Shown piece by piece: positions 1 to 9,384 of a stretch of 64,000 bases of DNA. Position numbers and translations under genes: made by a program. Position 1 is the stretch's first letter. Every line of letters begins with the position of its first letter. Origin of the DNA: Actinomycetota bacterium (GTDB taxonomy: Bacteria; Actinomycetota; Acidimicrobiia; Acidimicrobiales; Ilumatobacteraceae); the NCBI GenBank assembly GCA_029978335.1, contig JAPOJQ010000001.1, forward strand, positions 62,001-126,000. Direction: 5' to 3'. The notes beneath the pieces are model-generated. The model was not told where the DNA came from. It did not search any database and saw nothing but the letters and a program-made list of their open reading frames with translations.

Positions 1-1
1 T

Positions 2-55
2 GTGACCACCGGCGTGCTCGCCGTATTCCACTCCTGCGGGGCTGCCGCCTCATGA
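2..55 (+). CDS. C-terminal end of an upstream CDS (partial, product unknown)
   Basis: Open frame VTTGVLAVFHSCGAAAS* ends TGA at 53-55, overlapping the ATG at 52 (ATGA). Too short to identify. Confidence 0.3.
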   Translation: MTTGVLAVFHSCGAAAS

Positions 56-1086
56 TGCGGCGCTCTCTCCTTGCTGCGTTGCTCGTCGTCATCACAGCGT
101 GCGGTTCGCCAACAGAACCGAACGTCGTCACCCTCGTGACCTATGCGTCGTTTCCGGTCAGCGATACGCCTCTCAACGCAGCGATTACCCGATTCAGCGC
201 TGCGTCTGGCATCGAGGTCAACATCGTGATCGCTGGCGATACCGGCACCATGGTGACCAAAGCCGCACTCACGGCCGGCAATCCCGAAGGCGACGTCATG
301 TGGGGCATCGACTCGACGATGCTCGGCCGTGCGGTCGACAGCGAGATCTTTGAGTCGTACCGCTCACCCTCAGCTGATCGCATCCGCCCCGAACTCGCTG
401 ACACGGTGCCCGATGAGTTGGTCACTCCGGTCGACTTTGGCGACGTGTGCGTGAACTTCGACCGTGAATGGTTCGATGCCGCTGGTCTGGCACCACCGGC
501 GACGCTCGACGACCTGATCGACCCGATGTATGCCGACCTGCTGGTGGTCGAGGATCCCGCGGCATCATCGCCTGGCCTGGCGTTCTTGCTCAGCACCATC
601 GACCGCAATGGAGACGGTTGGGAGCGGTATTGGCGACAACTCGTCGACAACGGTGTGCTCGTCGCACCCGACTGGGACAGCGCCTACTACGGCGCCTTCA
701 CCCGAGCCGGTGGCGACCGCCCACTCGTGGTCAGCTACGGGTCGAGCCCACCCTATGAAGTGCTGTTCAGCGACAATCCCGATGCCACGACCGCGCCCAC
801 TGGCGTGATCGCTGACACCTGCTATCGACAGATCGAATACGCCGGGGTATTGCGGGGCACCGATGCGCCCGAGGCCGCCCGTCGATTGATCGATTTCTTG
901 ATCTCGGACGAGGTGCAACAACTCGTTCCACTCGATCTCTACGTCTTTCCAGCGGTCGACGTCGCGCTCGACCCAGTGTTCGTTCGTCACGCGGTCATCC
1001 CCGATGACCCCGCCATGATCGATGCAGCAACCATCGACACCTCTCGAGCGGATTGGATTTCCCGGTGGTCCGAGATCGTGGGCTGA
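52..1086 (+). CDS. thiB: Thiamine-type ABC transporter substrate-binding lipoprotein
   Basis: Lipoprotein signal (LLVVITACGS); ThiB-like pattern VTLVTYASFPVS...GDTGTMVTKA...GDVMWGIDSTML; followed by permease and ATPase genes. Confidence 0.8.
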   Translation: MMRRSLLAALLVVITACGSPTEPNVVTLVTYASFPVSDTPLNAAITRFSAASGIEVNIVIAGDTGTMVTKAALTAGNPEGDVMWGIDSTMLGRAVDSEIFESYRSPSADRIRPELADTVPDELVTPVDFGDVCVNFDREWFDAAGLAPPATLDDLIDPMYADLLVVEDPAASSPGLAFLLSTIDRNGDGWERYWRQLVDNGVLVAPDWDSAYYGAFTRAGGDRPLVVSYGSSPPYEVLFSDNPDATTAPTGVIADTCYRQIEYAGVLRGTDAPEAARRLIDFLISDEVQQLVPLDLYVFPAVDVALDPVFVRHAVIPDDPAMIDAATIDTSRADWISRWSEIVG

Positions 1087-2654
1087 ATCGGCCACCCTCG
1101 TGGGTCGGCCTCACAGCGGCCTGCGTGCCGATCGCCGTCATCGCCGCCTTCGTAGTCATCCCTGCAACCGCGCTGGTGGCCCGTACCATCGGCACCGGTT
1201 GGCCCCAGGGTGCATTCGACGTCAACCGAACGGTATTCGTCGTTGGTTCGACAGTCGCCCAAGCTGCGCTGTCGACCATCCTCACCGTACTGCTCGGGCT
1301 TGGACCCGGCATTGTCATTGCGCGCTACCACTTCCAAGGCAGGACCACGCTCGTGTCGGCGCTGACCGCAGTCTTCGTGATGCCGACGGTGGTCATCGCC
1401 GCCGGCGTGCGTTCGGCACTTCCTGCGCCACTCGACAGCGGATGGACAGCAGTGGTCATCGCGCACGTGGTGTTCAATCTCGCGGTTGTCGTACGCATCG
1501 TCGGCTCAACCCCGATGCCAGGTTCACTCGAGCGCACCGCTCGAACACTCGGAGCAGGTCCAATAGACGTGCTCCGCACCGTCACGTTGCCGCTGATCGC
1601 CCCGGCGGTTGCAGCCTCGGCAGCAATGGTGTTCGCACTGTCGTTTACGAGCTACGGGGTCGTGCGGATACTCGGGACCCACGCGGTCACCACCATCGAG
1701 GTGGAGATCTGGCGAGAAACCGTGGTGCTCGGACGAGTCGATCGCGGCACCTTTCTCGCGCTCATACAAGTCGTCGTGCTCGCCATCGTCGCTGGCGCAT
1801 GGATCCTTCTACGCCACCGCCGACGACCAGCACCGTTCATCGGCGAAGCGCCGCGGCGCGCTCCACGTTGGATTGCCGCGGTCATTGCGCCACTCGTCAT
1901 CGTGATGGTGACGCCCTTCGCCACCCTCGCTCTTGGGTCAGTCCGTGTGACCAATGGTGTATCGCTGTCGGCGTGGCGGGCGGTCCTCATGCCTAGCAAC
2001 GCCCGCAACGCTGCAATTGGCATCGATCCGCTTCATTCGCTGATGACATCGATACGCATTGCGGCCATTGCTGCTGCGATTGCCGTGCTGTTGTCGTTGC
2101 TCGTCATCGTCGCTGTCGCCACCACCAATCGACTCGGGCGGATCGCAGGGGCCGTCGTCATGGTGCCGCTTGGTCTTTCGGCGGTGACCGTCGCTCTCGG
2201 CATTCTGATCACCTACGACACGGCACCTTTCGATTGGCGGGCCTCTCGACTCATCGTGCCACTCGGCCATGCGGTCATTTCATTGCCGTTTGTGGTGCGT
2301 CCCGCCATCGCCGCTCTCCGATCGGTCAACGCACAGACCGTCGACACCGCCCTCATCCTTGGCGCTCGTCCCCAACGTGCTCGACTCACGGCGTACGGCC
2401 CGGCCGTCACGCCGGTGCTGCTCACCGGTGCCGGCCTGGCGATGGCGATCTCGCTTGGCGAATTCGGAGCGACCAGCCTGCTGTCACGATCTGGGAACGA
2501 AACGCTCCCCATCGTGATCGATCGGATGCTTGCTCGAACAGGGGGCGACTTCAGAGCCCGTGCTCATGCACTCGCCGTCGTGCTCGCCGGCGGGGTCATC
2601 ACATTGACGGTCATGCTTGATCGTGCACGAATGACACGGCGGCAACGACCATGA
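1053..2654 (+). CDS. thiP: ABC transporter permease (ThiP-like, two fused permease halves)
   Basis: 533 aa, ~12 hydrophobic segments, two EAA-like motifs (RTARTLGAGPIDVLRTVTLPLI; DTALILGARPQRARLTAYGPAVTPVLL). Confidence 0.8.
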   Translation: MDFPVVRDRGLNRPPSWVGLTAACVPIAVIAAFVVIPATALVARTIGTGWPQGAFDVNRTVFVVGSTVAQAALSTILTVLLGLGPGIVIARYHFQGRTTLVSALTAVFVMPTVVIAAGVRSALPAPLDSGWTAVVIAHVVFNLAVVVRIVGSTPMPGSLERTARTLGAGPIDVLRTVTLPLIAPAVAASAAMVFALSFTSYGVVRILGTHAVTTIEVEIWRETVVLGRVDRGTFLALIQVVVLAIVAGAWILLRHRRRPAPFIGEAPRRAPRWIAAVIAPLVIVMVTPFATLALGSVRVTNGVSLSAWRAVLMPSNARNAAIGIDPLHSLMTSIRIAAIAAAIAVLLSLLVIVAVATTNRLGRIAGAVVMVPLGLSAVTVALGILITYDTAPFDWRASRLIVPLGHAVISLPFVVRPAIAALRSVNAQTVDTALILGARPQRARLTAYGPAVTPVLLTGAGLAMAISLGEFGATSLLSRSGNETLPIVIDRMLARTGGDFRARAHALAVVLAGGVITLTVMLDRARMTRRQRP

Positions 2655-3748
2655 CCGCGTTATCACTCCACCACGTGGCCGTCGACCGCGAGGGCCACAC
2701 GGTGCTCAACGGCGTTGATCTTGACATCGAATCAGGTGAGATTGTTGCGCTCGTCGGACCGTCGGGATGTGGAAAGTCCACCTTGCTCGCAGCGGTGGTC
2801 GGTGTACTCCCACTTCGTGAGGGCACCATCGAACTCGACGGGCGACGAATCGATCAGGTTCCAACGCATCTACGGAATATCACGCTCGTGCCACAAGGAC
2901 AGCACCTCTTTCCCCATCTCGATGTCACCGGCAACATCGAGTACGGGCTTCGACGAGCACGTTGGACACTGGACGATCGTCGCGCTCGGGTCGCCGAACT
3001 GCTCGCCATGACATCGCTTGATGGCCTTGCTCGCCGACGCGTCGACCAACTCTCGGGCGGTCAGGCCCAACGTGTGGCACTCGCTCGCGCACTGGCGACT
3101 CGGCCGCGAATCATCCTGCTCGACGAGCCGTTAACCGGACTCGATCCTGAACTTCACGACCGATTGCTCGACGACGTCGTGGACGCGCTGCGGCGCGAGC
3201 ACACCACCGCGATCTGGGTGACACATGACCGTGATGAAGCAGTGCGGGCTGCTGACCGGATCGTCCGGATGAACAACGATGGATCAATGGCACCGATGAC
3301 CGCCGATCACCATGGAGATGCCGTCGTGCCAATCTCGACCGAGGCCACTTACGACCTTCGTCGACGCGTGCTGCGCGACGGCACCCCGACCGACAGCGTC
3401 AACTTCGATGGTGATGCCGAAGCCTTGCACTTTGGTGTCATCCGCAACGGCGAACTCGTCGCCGTTGCGAGTTGGTTCCACCGCCCACATCCCTCACGGC
3501 CCCACGCCAATGGCTACCAACTTCGTGGGATGGCGAGCGATCCTCGTGTTCGCCGATCTGGTGCAGGTTCGGTCTTGCTCGCCGCCGGGATGGCAGCCGT
3601 GCACTCGCTCGGCGCTGACCATGTCTGGGCGCGCGCCAGAGACACCGCTCTCGATTTCTATCGACACCATGGCTTCACCGTGACCGGCGATGGCTACATC
3701 GATGCCACCACCGACCTTGCACATCACGACATCGTCCACACGTTCTAA
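2651..3748 (+). CDS. ABC transporter ATPase (ThiQ-like) fused to a C-terminal GNAT acetyltransferase domain
   Basis: Walker A GPSGCGKST, signature LSGGQAQRVALARAL, Walker B IILLDEP, H-loop VTHDRDEA; then ~140 aa with the GNAT-like motif LRGMASDPRVRRSGAGSVLLAA...ARARDTALDFYRHHGFTVTG. One uninterrupted ORF overlapping the permease stop by 4 nt. Confidence 0.85.
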   Translation: MTALSLHHVAVDREGHTVLNGVDLDIESGEIVALVGPSGCGKSTLLAAVVGVLPLREGTIELDGRRIDQVPTHLRNITLVPQGQHLFPHLDVTGNIEYGLRRARWTLDDRRARVAELLAMTSLDGLARRRVDQLSGGQAQRVALARALATRPRIILLDEPLTGLDPELHDRLLDDVVDALRREHTTAIWVTHDRDEAVRAADRIVRMNNDGSMAPMTADHHGDAVVPISTEATYDLRRRVLRDGTPTDSVNFDGDAEALHFGVIRNGELVAVASWFHRPHPSRPHANGYQLRGMASDPRVRRSGAGSVLLAAGMAAVHSLGADHVWARARDTALDFYRHHGFTVTGDGYIDATTDLAHHDIVHTF

Positions 3749-3807
3749 GGCTTCCGTCGCGCCGATGTCGGGGTCCTCACTCTCGACGCCCATGGAGGCG
3801 CTCGACG

Positions 3808-4080
3808 ATGATGGACGTGGTTCACGGCACCCCCGCACTCGCACAAGCCACTGACCTCGTTCGACTTGCTCGAGCAATTGAGCAGTTGGGTGTGCACGAA
3901 CTGAGCGCGTTGGCCGGACCCTCAACGTGGTCGATGCCGGCAGCTGACCGGTGCAGGTCGACGTTGATCACTGAACGTCACCGGCTCGCCGCTCTGGCAG
4001 CGGACCTGCGCCATCGGGCGGCGCAACTCACGACAACCACGTTGAACGCCCCAAGCGGCGTGAGAGGAGACCTTCGATGA
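3808..4080 (+). CDS. Small helical protein of unknown function (weakly WXG100-like)
   Basis: 90 aa, SD-like GGAGG upstream of ATGATG, stop overlaps the next start (ATGA). Pattern W-x-x-PAADRCRS...L..LAADLRHRAAQL. Confidence 0.6.
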   Translation: MMDVVHGTPALAQATDLVRLARAIEQLGVHELSALAGPSTWSMPAADRCRSTLITERHRLAALAADLRHRAAQLTTTTLNAPSGVRGDLR

Positions 4081-5792
4081 GCCCCTCAGCCGAACTGTGG
4101 TACTCACCTCCGGCGCTGCGCGAACTCCGCACACGCGCGACGACTGCAGCGAACGAGATTCGCCAACTCATGCGCTCGTGTAGCGACGATGCCGCACACC
4201 ACACACTGCGCCTCACCGTCCACAGCCTTGAGCAGCAGCTGCTGCCTGTGCTGGATCAGCTCTGCTTATCAACCTCGCTCCTTGAGTGGCGCGCCGAGGA
4301 ACCGGCGCCCACCAGCCATCGTCGTCCCGCACCGGTGACGCTCGGAGGTCAGGTGACCACACTGCTGCGGATCATCAATGACCCACTCGCCGCGCAGGAC
4401 GAGTTGCTCGCAGCAGCGAGTGCGTTGGCGGCAGTGATCGAGCGGCATCCATCAAGGGCCACCGACATCGCCGTATTCGCGCACCAGCCGTCGAGCACCT
4501 GGAACCGATTGCTTCGCCAACTGGCCGACAGCACCATCCACCGTGATACCCAACGCAGGTATCACGACGCGACGGCTCGTCTTGCCGCCTCGATCATCAA
4601 CGCCGTGTCGACCGCTGAAGCGTCTGAGCTCCTCGAACTACTCGCCAGATCGGGCTCGACAACCATTGAGGGGGCGGCCATCGTCACTGCACTCGCTCCC
4701 CACCTCAGCAACGACCGACTCGCCGAACTGACACATACGCTCAGCGCCACGCCGGTGCTTCCCCCCGTGCTTGGCCCCGCCGCCATGACCGGTCGACGAA
4801 TCGCCATCGAAGGCCTGCTCCTCGCTGTGGCCGAACGACCCGCGGCCGCCGGACTCATCGCTGTCAATCCCGCAGCGCTCACGATGGTGGCAACGGACCC
4901 AGCGCTTCACGCCGATGCCGTCACACACGCGCTCACCGCCGCACTGCATGCCCTCGGACCAGCGAACGTCTTGAGCGGTCTCGTCGCCCTCGGCCCCGAT
5001 CAACTATCCCTCGGCGCCGTGCGCGCGGCGGCCATCGCACTCGCCGCCGTCGTCGATGACCTCGCGACCGTGATCGACGCCCCACTGATCCGACTCCCCG
5101 GCCGCTCCGGTCCGATCGACATCGCCACCGACAACGAGATCGGTGCGCTGCTCGCGAACGTAATGTCAGATCGCGACGCACGAGTGATGCTCGGTATTGC
5201 GGTCGGTGCACTTCGTGACGAACGCCTTGAGCGTTCTCTCAGTGCCAGCCCAACCGCAGGATCGCTTCCTGCGGTCGTCGCCAGTCAGCTCGCCGATGTC
5301 GATGCCATGACCGATGCACTCACCGACGCCGCAAGTCACGCCGAGGCTGCTGACGAGGCCCGTCGGGCGACATTGCTCTCCCAGTCCCGTTCCGCATTGT
5401 TGCTGCTCGGCCAAATCGGGTCGCTCGCCATGCCCGGCGCGCGGCTCGTCGTCGCTGGCATCACCTCCACGGCACGGGAAGTCATCGACTTGGTGATGGC
5501 CTCCACGCCAACGTCGGATGGCACACACGATCTCGGCGACCAGTTGATGATGGCCACACGGGTGGGGTTCATCGCCATGTTGAGCGCACAACACTCGCTC
5601 TGGCCCGGGCTTGGACTGAGCGATGTGGCCGCCACCGTCTGGGAGGAGATCGGCGATCACGTGCGAAGGTTCAACGCCGCAATCGACGACGTTGCGAGAG
5701 CACAGTCCTACGCCGACCTGTTGGCCGTCGTTGCCGATTCAGTACCTCTCAGCACCATCGTCAATACCGTTAGGGCGCTTGCAAACCGTTGA
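4077..5792 (+). CDS. 571-aa Ala/Leu-rich all-helical protein of unknown function
   Basis: Long ORF translationally coupled to 3808-4080; no motif recognised; no signal peptide. Confidence 0.7.
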   Translation: MSPSAELWYSPPALRELRTRATTAANEIRQLMRSCSDDAAHHTLRLTVHSLEQQLLPVLDQLCLSTSLLEWRAEEPAPTSHRRPAPVTLGGQVTTLLRIINDPLAAQDELLAAASALAAVIERHPSRATDIAVFAHQPSSTWNRLLRQLADSTIHRDTQRRYHDATARLAASIINAVSTAEASELLELLARSGSTTIEGAAIVTALAPHLSNDRLAELTHTLSATPVLPPVLGPAAMTGRRIAIEGLLLAVAERPAAAGLIAVNPAALTMVATDPALHADAVTHALTAALHALGPANVLSGLVALGPDQLSLGAVRAAAIALAAVVDDLATVIDAPLIRLPGRSGPIDIATDNEIGALLANVMSDRDARVMLGIAVGALRDERLERSLSASPTAGSLPAVVASQLADVDAMTDALTDAASHAEAADEARRATLLSQSRSALLLLGQIGSLAMPGARLVVAGITSTAREVIDLVMASTPTSDGTHDLGDQLMMATRVGFIAMLSAQHSLWPGLGLSDVAATVWEEIGDHVRRFNAAIDDVARAQSYADLLAVVADSVPLSTIVNTVRALANR

Positions 5793-6438
5793 CTTCGTCC
5801 ACCCAACCCACGCCGTCGACCTCCAGTCGACCGAGAAACCACAACAAACGGTCAGCGGGCGGCGTGGCCAGCACCGGTTGCGGCAACGGGGTCAACCCAA
5901 TTGGACGACGGGCTCGCCACAACATCTCACACAGCCGAAGATCGCAGCGAAGATAATGACGATCAAGGTCGACCGACCGGTATCCCACATCGAGATCCAT
6001 GCGGTGAATTTCCACCTCGCGCCATCGCAACAATGGCAGCGATACCAACGGCCGCGGCCCAGACAGGCCAAGGGCAGTCTGCGACCAGCGAAGGTCGACG
6101 TCAGCAACGCAGAGCGCTTCGTGCCATGCTGATTCAAGTGCGAGAGACGACTCACGCACATCGGTGATGAGCTCGTCAATGGACCGCCGAGCACCCGCTT
6201 CGATGTCCGCATCACGAGCAGCACTGTCGCGATACTGCGGTCTGCCCTCCAGCATTGCTACATGGCTGTCGGCATTGCGGGCCAGGTGGCTCAACACATG
6301 ACCCACCGTCCACCCTGCCAGTGCGCTCGGCGCAGATGGGTCAAGGACCGTCAGCGACCCAAGGTGCTCGTCAAGGGCGTGTTGCGAGGCAACACAACCG
6401 TCGATTTCTGACCGCAAGGCGCGCTGATCCACTGCCAC
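5770..6438 (-). CDS. Maleylpyruvate isomerase family (MDMPI/DinB-like, mycothiol-dependent) protein
   Basis: N-terminal pattern LAGWTVGHVLSHLARNADSHVAMLEG typical of the MDMPI N-terminal domain. Confidence 0.8.
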   Translation of the reverse strand: MAVDQRALRSEIDGCVASQHALDEHLGSLTVLDPSAPSALAGWTVGHVLSHLARNADSHVAMLEGRPQYRDSAARDADIEAGARRSIDELITDVRESSLALESAWHEALCVADVDLRWSQTALGLSGPRPLVSLPLLRWREVEIHRMDLDVGYRSVDLDRHYLRCDLRLCEMLWRARRPIGLTPLPQPVLATPPADRLLWFLGRLEVDGVGWVDEVNGLQAP

Positions 6439-6459
6439 GTCGACATTGTGGCGCAGCGA

Positions 6460-7239
6460 TCAGAGCCGGTCGCGCCGCGGCACCACGACCACGGTGCCAT
6501 CGGACTCCTGGTGCACGGTCACCCGCACCCCGTAAAACTCTGCCAGCGTCTCAGCCGACAACACCTCGACCACCGTTCCATGCGCAACCATTGACCCCTC
6601 GTGCAACAGCACCAGTCGATCGCTGTACATGCCAGCCAAGGTCAAGTCGTGCATTGCCGACACCACCGTCAAACCATGCTCATCGCGAAGACGCGCAACG
6701 AGCTCGAGCGCCTGCTGCTGGTGACCGATGTCAAGGGCGCTCGTCGGTTCATCGAGCAACAGAATCGGTGCTTCGGTTGCCAACGCCCGGGCGATCACGA
6801 GACGCTGCCGTTCACCACCACTCAATGACCCGAGCCGTCGTCGAGCAAATGACGTCAATCCAAGTCGTTCGATCACGCCATCGACCATTGCTCGATCATT
6901 TCGGCTTGGCATACCGAAGTACCCGACGTGCATCGTGCGTCCGAGCATCACGTACTCAGACCCGGTCATATCATCGGGAAGAATCGGATCTTGCGGGACA
7001 TACGACACCAACGCAGCGCGGCGTGAACGATGGCGGAGGTCGAGCGGTGCCCCATCGACGAGCACCTGCCCAGAGTGGGCAACCACGCCTGCGGCTGCCT
7101 TGAGCAGCGAACTCTTTCCGGCGCCATTCGGGCCGATGATGCCGAGCCAACTTCCCGACGACACGGTCATCGAGAAGTCATTGACCACCTGTCGCCGGCC
7201 AAGACGAACCTGCACCTGGCGAAACTCAATCGAACTCAT
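6460..7239 (-). CDS. FecE/BtuD-type ABC ATPase (B12/siderophore class)
   Basis: Walker A GPNGAGKSS, signature LSGGERQRLVIARAL, LLLDEPTSALD; operon with a FecCD permease behind a cobalamin riboswitch. Confidence 0.9.
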   Translation of the reverse strand: MSSIEFRQVQVRLGRRQVVNDFSMTVSSGSWLGIIGPNGAGKSSLLKAAAGVVAHSGQVLVDGAPLDLRHRSRRAALVSYVPQDPILPDDMTGSEYVMLGRTMHVGYFGMPSRNDRAMVDGVIERLGLTSFARRRLGSLSGGERQRLVIARALATEAPILLLDEPTSALDIGHQQQALELVARLRDEHGLTVVSAMHDLTLAGMYSDRLVLLHEGSMVAHGTVVEVLSAETLAEFYGVRVTVHQESDGTVVVVPRRDRL

Positions 7240-8312
7240 CGACTCACCTGCCGGGTCCGCAACAAGACAATGAAGAACGGGGCTCCGATAAAGGCCGTAA
7301 CGACACCGATCGGCACCTCAGCCGGTGAGGACAGCGTCCTCCCCGGGATATCAGCGAGGATCAAAAAGGAGGCGCCAATCGTCACCGCTAGCGGAATCAC
7401 CACGCGATAACTCGAACCCGCCATGAGCCGCACCATGTGAGGCACGACGAGCCCAACGAAGCCGATCAGCCCACTCACCGCTACAACGGCCGCTGTGCCG
7501 AGGGTCGCTGCAACCACGACCACGAGACGAACACGCGCGACCGGCACACCGAGAGCGGTTGCTTCATCATCGCCAACGCGCAACACATCGAGATGTCGAC
7601 GATGGAGCAGCAGCACACCTGCCGACACCAGCACATACGGCGATACGAGCAACACATCAGCCCACGTGGCCGTCGAGAGTCGCCCAAGAATCCAGTTGTA
7701 CACCTCTCGCACAACATCTGAATTTCGCTGGAGCACAAAGGTCTGGATCGCAGTCATCAGCGACACCATGGCCACACCAGCCAAGACCAAGGTGCCACTC
7801 GTTCGAAGGCCACCAAACGACGCCCCGACGGCGTACGTCACCGCCACCGTCCCGAGGGCGAAGACAAACGCCACCAACGGGACCGGGTCGATGGGCCAAT
7901 CAAGACCGGAGCGACCAACCGTGGTGATAACCAGCGTTGCGCCAAGACCACCACCAGCCGCAGCACCGAGGAGATACGGATCAACGAGCGGATTCCGAAA
8001 GACGCCCTGATACGAGGCCCCACCGAGTGAGAGCATCGCCCCAACGATGCCGGCGAGCACCACTCGTGGCATTCGGATATCCCAGACAATCGACCACTCC
8101 CGATCAGTGACACCGCTCGAAATTCCGAGCCCATCCGCTCCAAGAAATGGCACACGCTCCAGCACCGCAAGCGGAACTCGCCACCACACTGGACCGGCGG
8201 GGCCGATCATGGCCCCAGCCGCAGCAACGGCGATCAGCACCACGATCGAACCCGCGATCCACCATCGAGGACGACCTGCCGAGGCAGTCGGATGCAATTG
8301 CTGGTCGCTCAC
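7236..8312 (-). CDS. FecCD/BtuC-type ABC permease
   Basis: Typical pattern RMPRVVLAGIVGAMLSLGGASYQGVFRNPLVDPYLLGAAAGGGLGA. Confidence 0.92.
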   Translation of the reverse strand: MSDQQLHPTASAGRPRWWIAGSIVVLIAVAAAGAMIGPAGPVWWRVPLAVLERVPFLGADGLGISSGVTDREWSIVWDIRMPRVVLAGIVGAMLSLGGASYQGVFRNPLVDPYLLGAAAGGGLGATLVITTVGRSGLDWPIDPVPLVAFVFALGTVAVTYAVGASFGGLRTSGTLVLAGVAMVSLMTAIQTFVLQRNSDVVREVYNWILGRLSTATWADVLLVSPYVLVSAGVLLLHRRHLDVLRVGDDEATALGVPVARVRLVVVVAATLGTAAVVAVSGLIGFVGLVVPHMVRLMAGSSYRVVIPLAVTIGASFLILADIPGRTLSSPAEVPIGVVTAFIGAPFFIVLLRTRQVSR

Positions 8313-9292
8313 CGGGCCCCACTGGTCAACACCCGCTCCACCGCATCGACGACAGTCGACATGTGATCGACGATGCGAGGCCCCCAGCGTGACGCCGTGT
8401 CATCGTCAAGAGGAACGACATTGCCCTGCGCAACGGCGGTCAAGGTGTTCCATCCTGGACGTGCGGCCACCGACTCTGGCGTCTCACCGCAGTAGATCGT
8501 GCACGCGAGGAAGATCAGATCGGGATCCTTGTCGAGGATGAATTCAGCTGACAGTTGCGGATACCCGTAGGACTCACCCTCGGCAAGATCAGCAATATTG
8601 CGCAAGCCCAGCATTGTGTACGTCGACCCAATAAAGGTGTCGCTCGTTACCGAGTAGTAGGTGTTGTCGAGTTCGTGGTAGTAGGTCAGCGGTTCATCGG
8701 CGGCAGGTAACGCCTCGATGCGGGCCATCAATTCGGCGAGGTCGGCCTCCATTTCCTCGACCAACGCTGCCGCCTCCGTAGCATGACCAGTGGCCGCTCC
8801 GATTTCTTCGATCTGTCGCAAGGTGTCGTCAATCGTTGTTGCCGCAGTGCCAGCCCAATGGGCGATACCAGCGCGCTCGATGGCGTCGATCAGATCTGGA
8901 TTCGTGCCATCGGTGACGATGAGGTCGGCGTTGAACGCAAGAATCGCCTCGATGTTGGGGTCAAAACCACTGATACCGGGCATCTTCGACCCCGCATCTG
9001 ACGGGAAGTTTGAAAAGTCGTCGACGGCGATGACCTGATCGCCCGCTCCAACGGCATAGAGCATCTCGGTCGCCGTCGGCGACAGCGAGATGATGGCGGT
9101 GGGAACCTCCACGACCTCGGCAGGCAGCATCGTGGTCTCAGGGGTTGCGACCTCAGCCAGTGAGCCCGTGGTCGTTGTTGTGGTTGCGAGCGATGCATCA
9201 CTCGTCGATGGTTCGGATGTCGTTGAACCACCGCACGCGGCGGCGATGAGCGACATGCCGACGATCACGCCGGCCATGAGATGACGTTGCAT
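8309..9292 (-). CDS. BtuF-like periplasmic binding lipoprotein (cobalamin uptake, predicted)
   Basis: Lipobox LIAAACGG; ISLSPTATEMLYAVGAGDQVIAVDDFSNFP...MPGISGFDPNIEAILAFNADLIV. Start set at MQRHLMAG (ATG 9290-9292) with GGAGG SD. Confidence 0.88.
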   Translation of the reverse strand: MQRHLMAGVIVGMSLIAAACGGSTTSEPSTSDASLATTTTTTGSLAEVATPETTMLPAEVVEVPTAIISLSPTATEMLYAVGAGDQVIAVDDFSNFPSDAGSKMPGISGFDPNIEAILAFNADLIVTDGTNPDLIDAIERAGIAHWAGTAATTIDDTLRQIEEIGAATGHATEAAALVEEMEADLAELMARIEALPAADEPLTYYHELDNTYYSVTSDTFIGSTYTMLGLRNIADLAEGESYGYPQLSAEFILDKDPDLIFLACTIYCGETPESVAARPGWNTLTAVAQGNVVPLDDDTASRWGPRIVDHMSTVVDAVERVLTSGAR

Positions 9293-9298
9293 TACGTG

Positions 9299-9315
9299 CC
9301 TCCAGAAAGTGGAGG
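9299..9315 (-). promoter_or_regulatory. SD-sequestering hairpin upstream of the BtuF-like gene
   Basis: Minus strand CCTCCA-CTTTC-TGGAGG: perfect 6-bp stem whose 3' arm holds the GGAGG SD, 6 nt before ATG. Confidence 0.75.
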
Positions 9316-9384
9316 TCAAGTCGGGTCGTGGCCGCAAGCGGCCGGCGAGCCTCCCTTGCCTCGAGGGATGTGTCGCGCACGAAA

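Noticed and set aside
1-51. Possible TPP riboswitch ahead of the thiamine-type ABC operon
   Set aside because: No CTGAGA/ACCTGATCTGG core is visible; the sequence is the end of an upstream ORF overlapping the thiB-like start.
1022-1996. 324-aa plus-strand ORF
   Set aside because: Out-of-frame overlap with the ThiP-like permease; Arg/His-rich.
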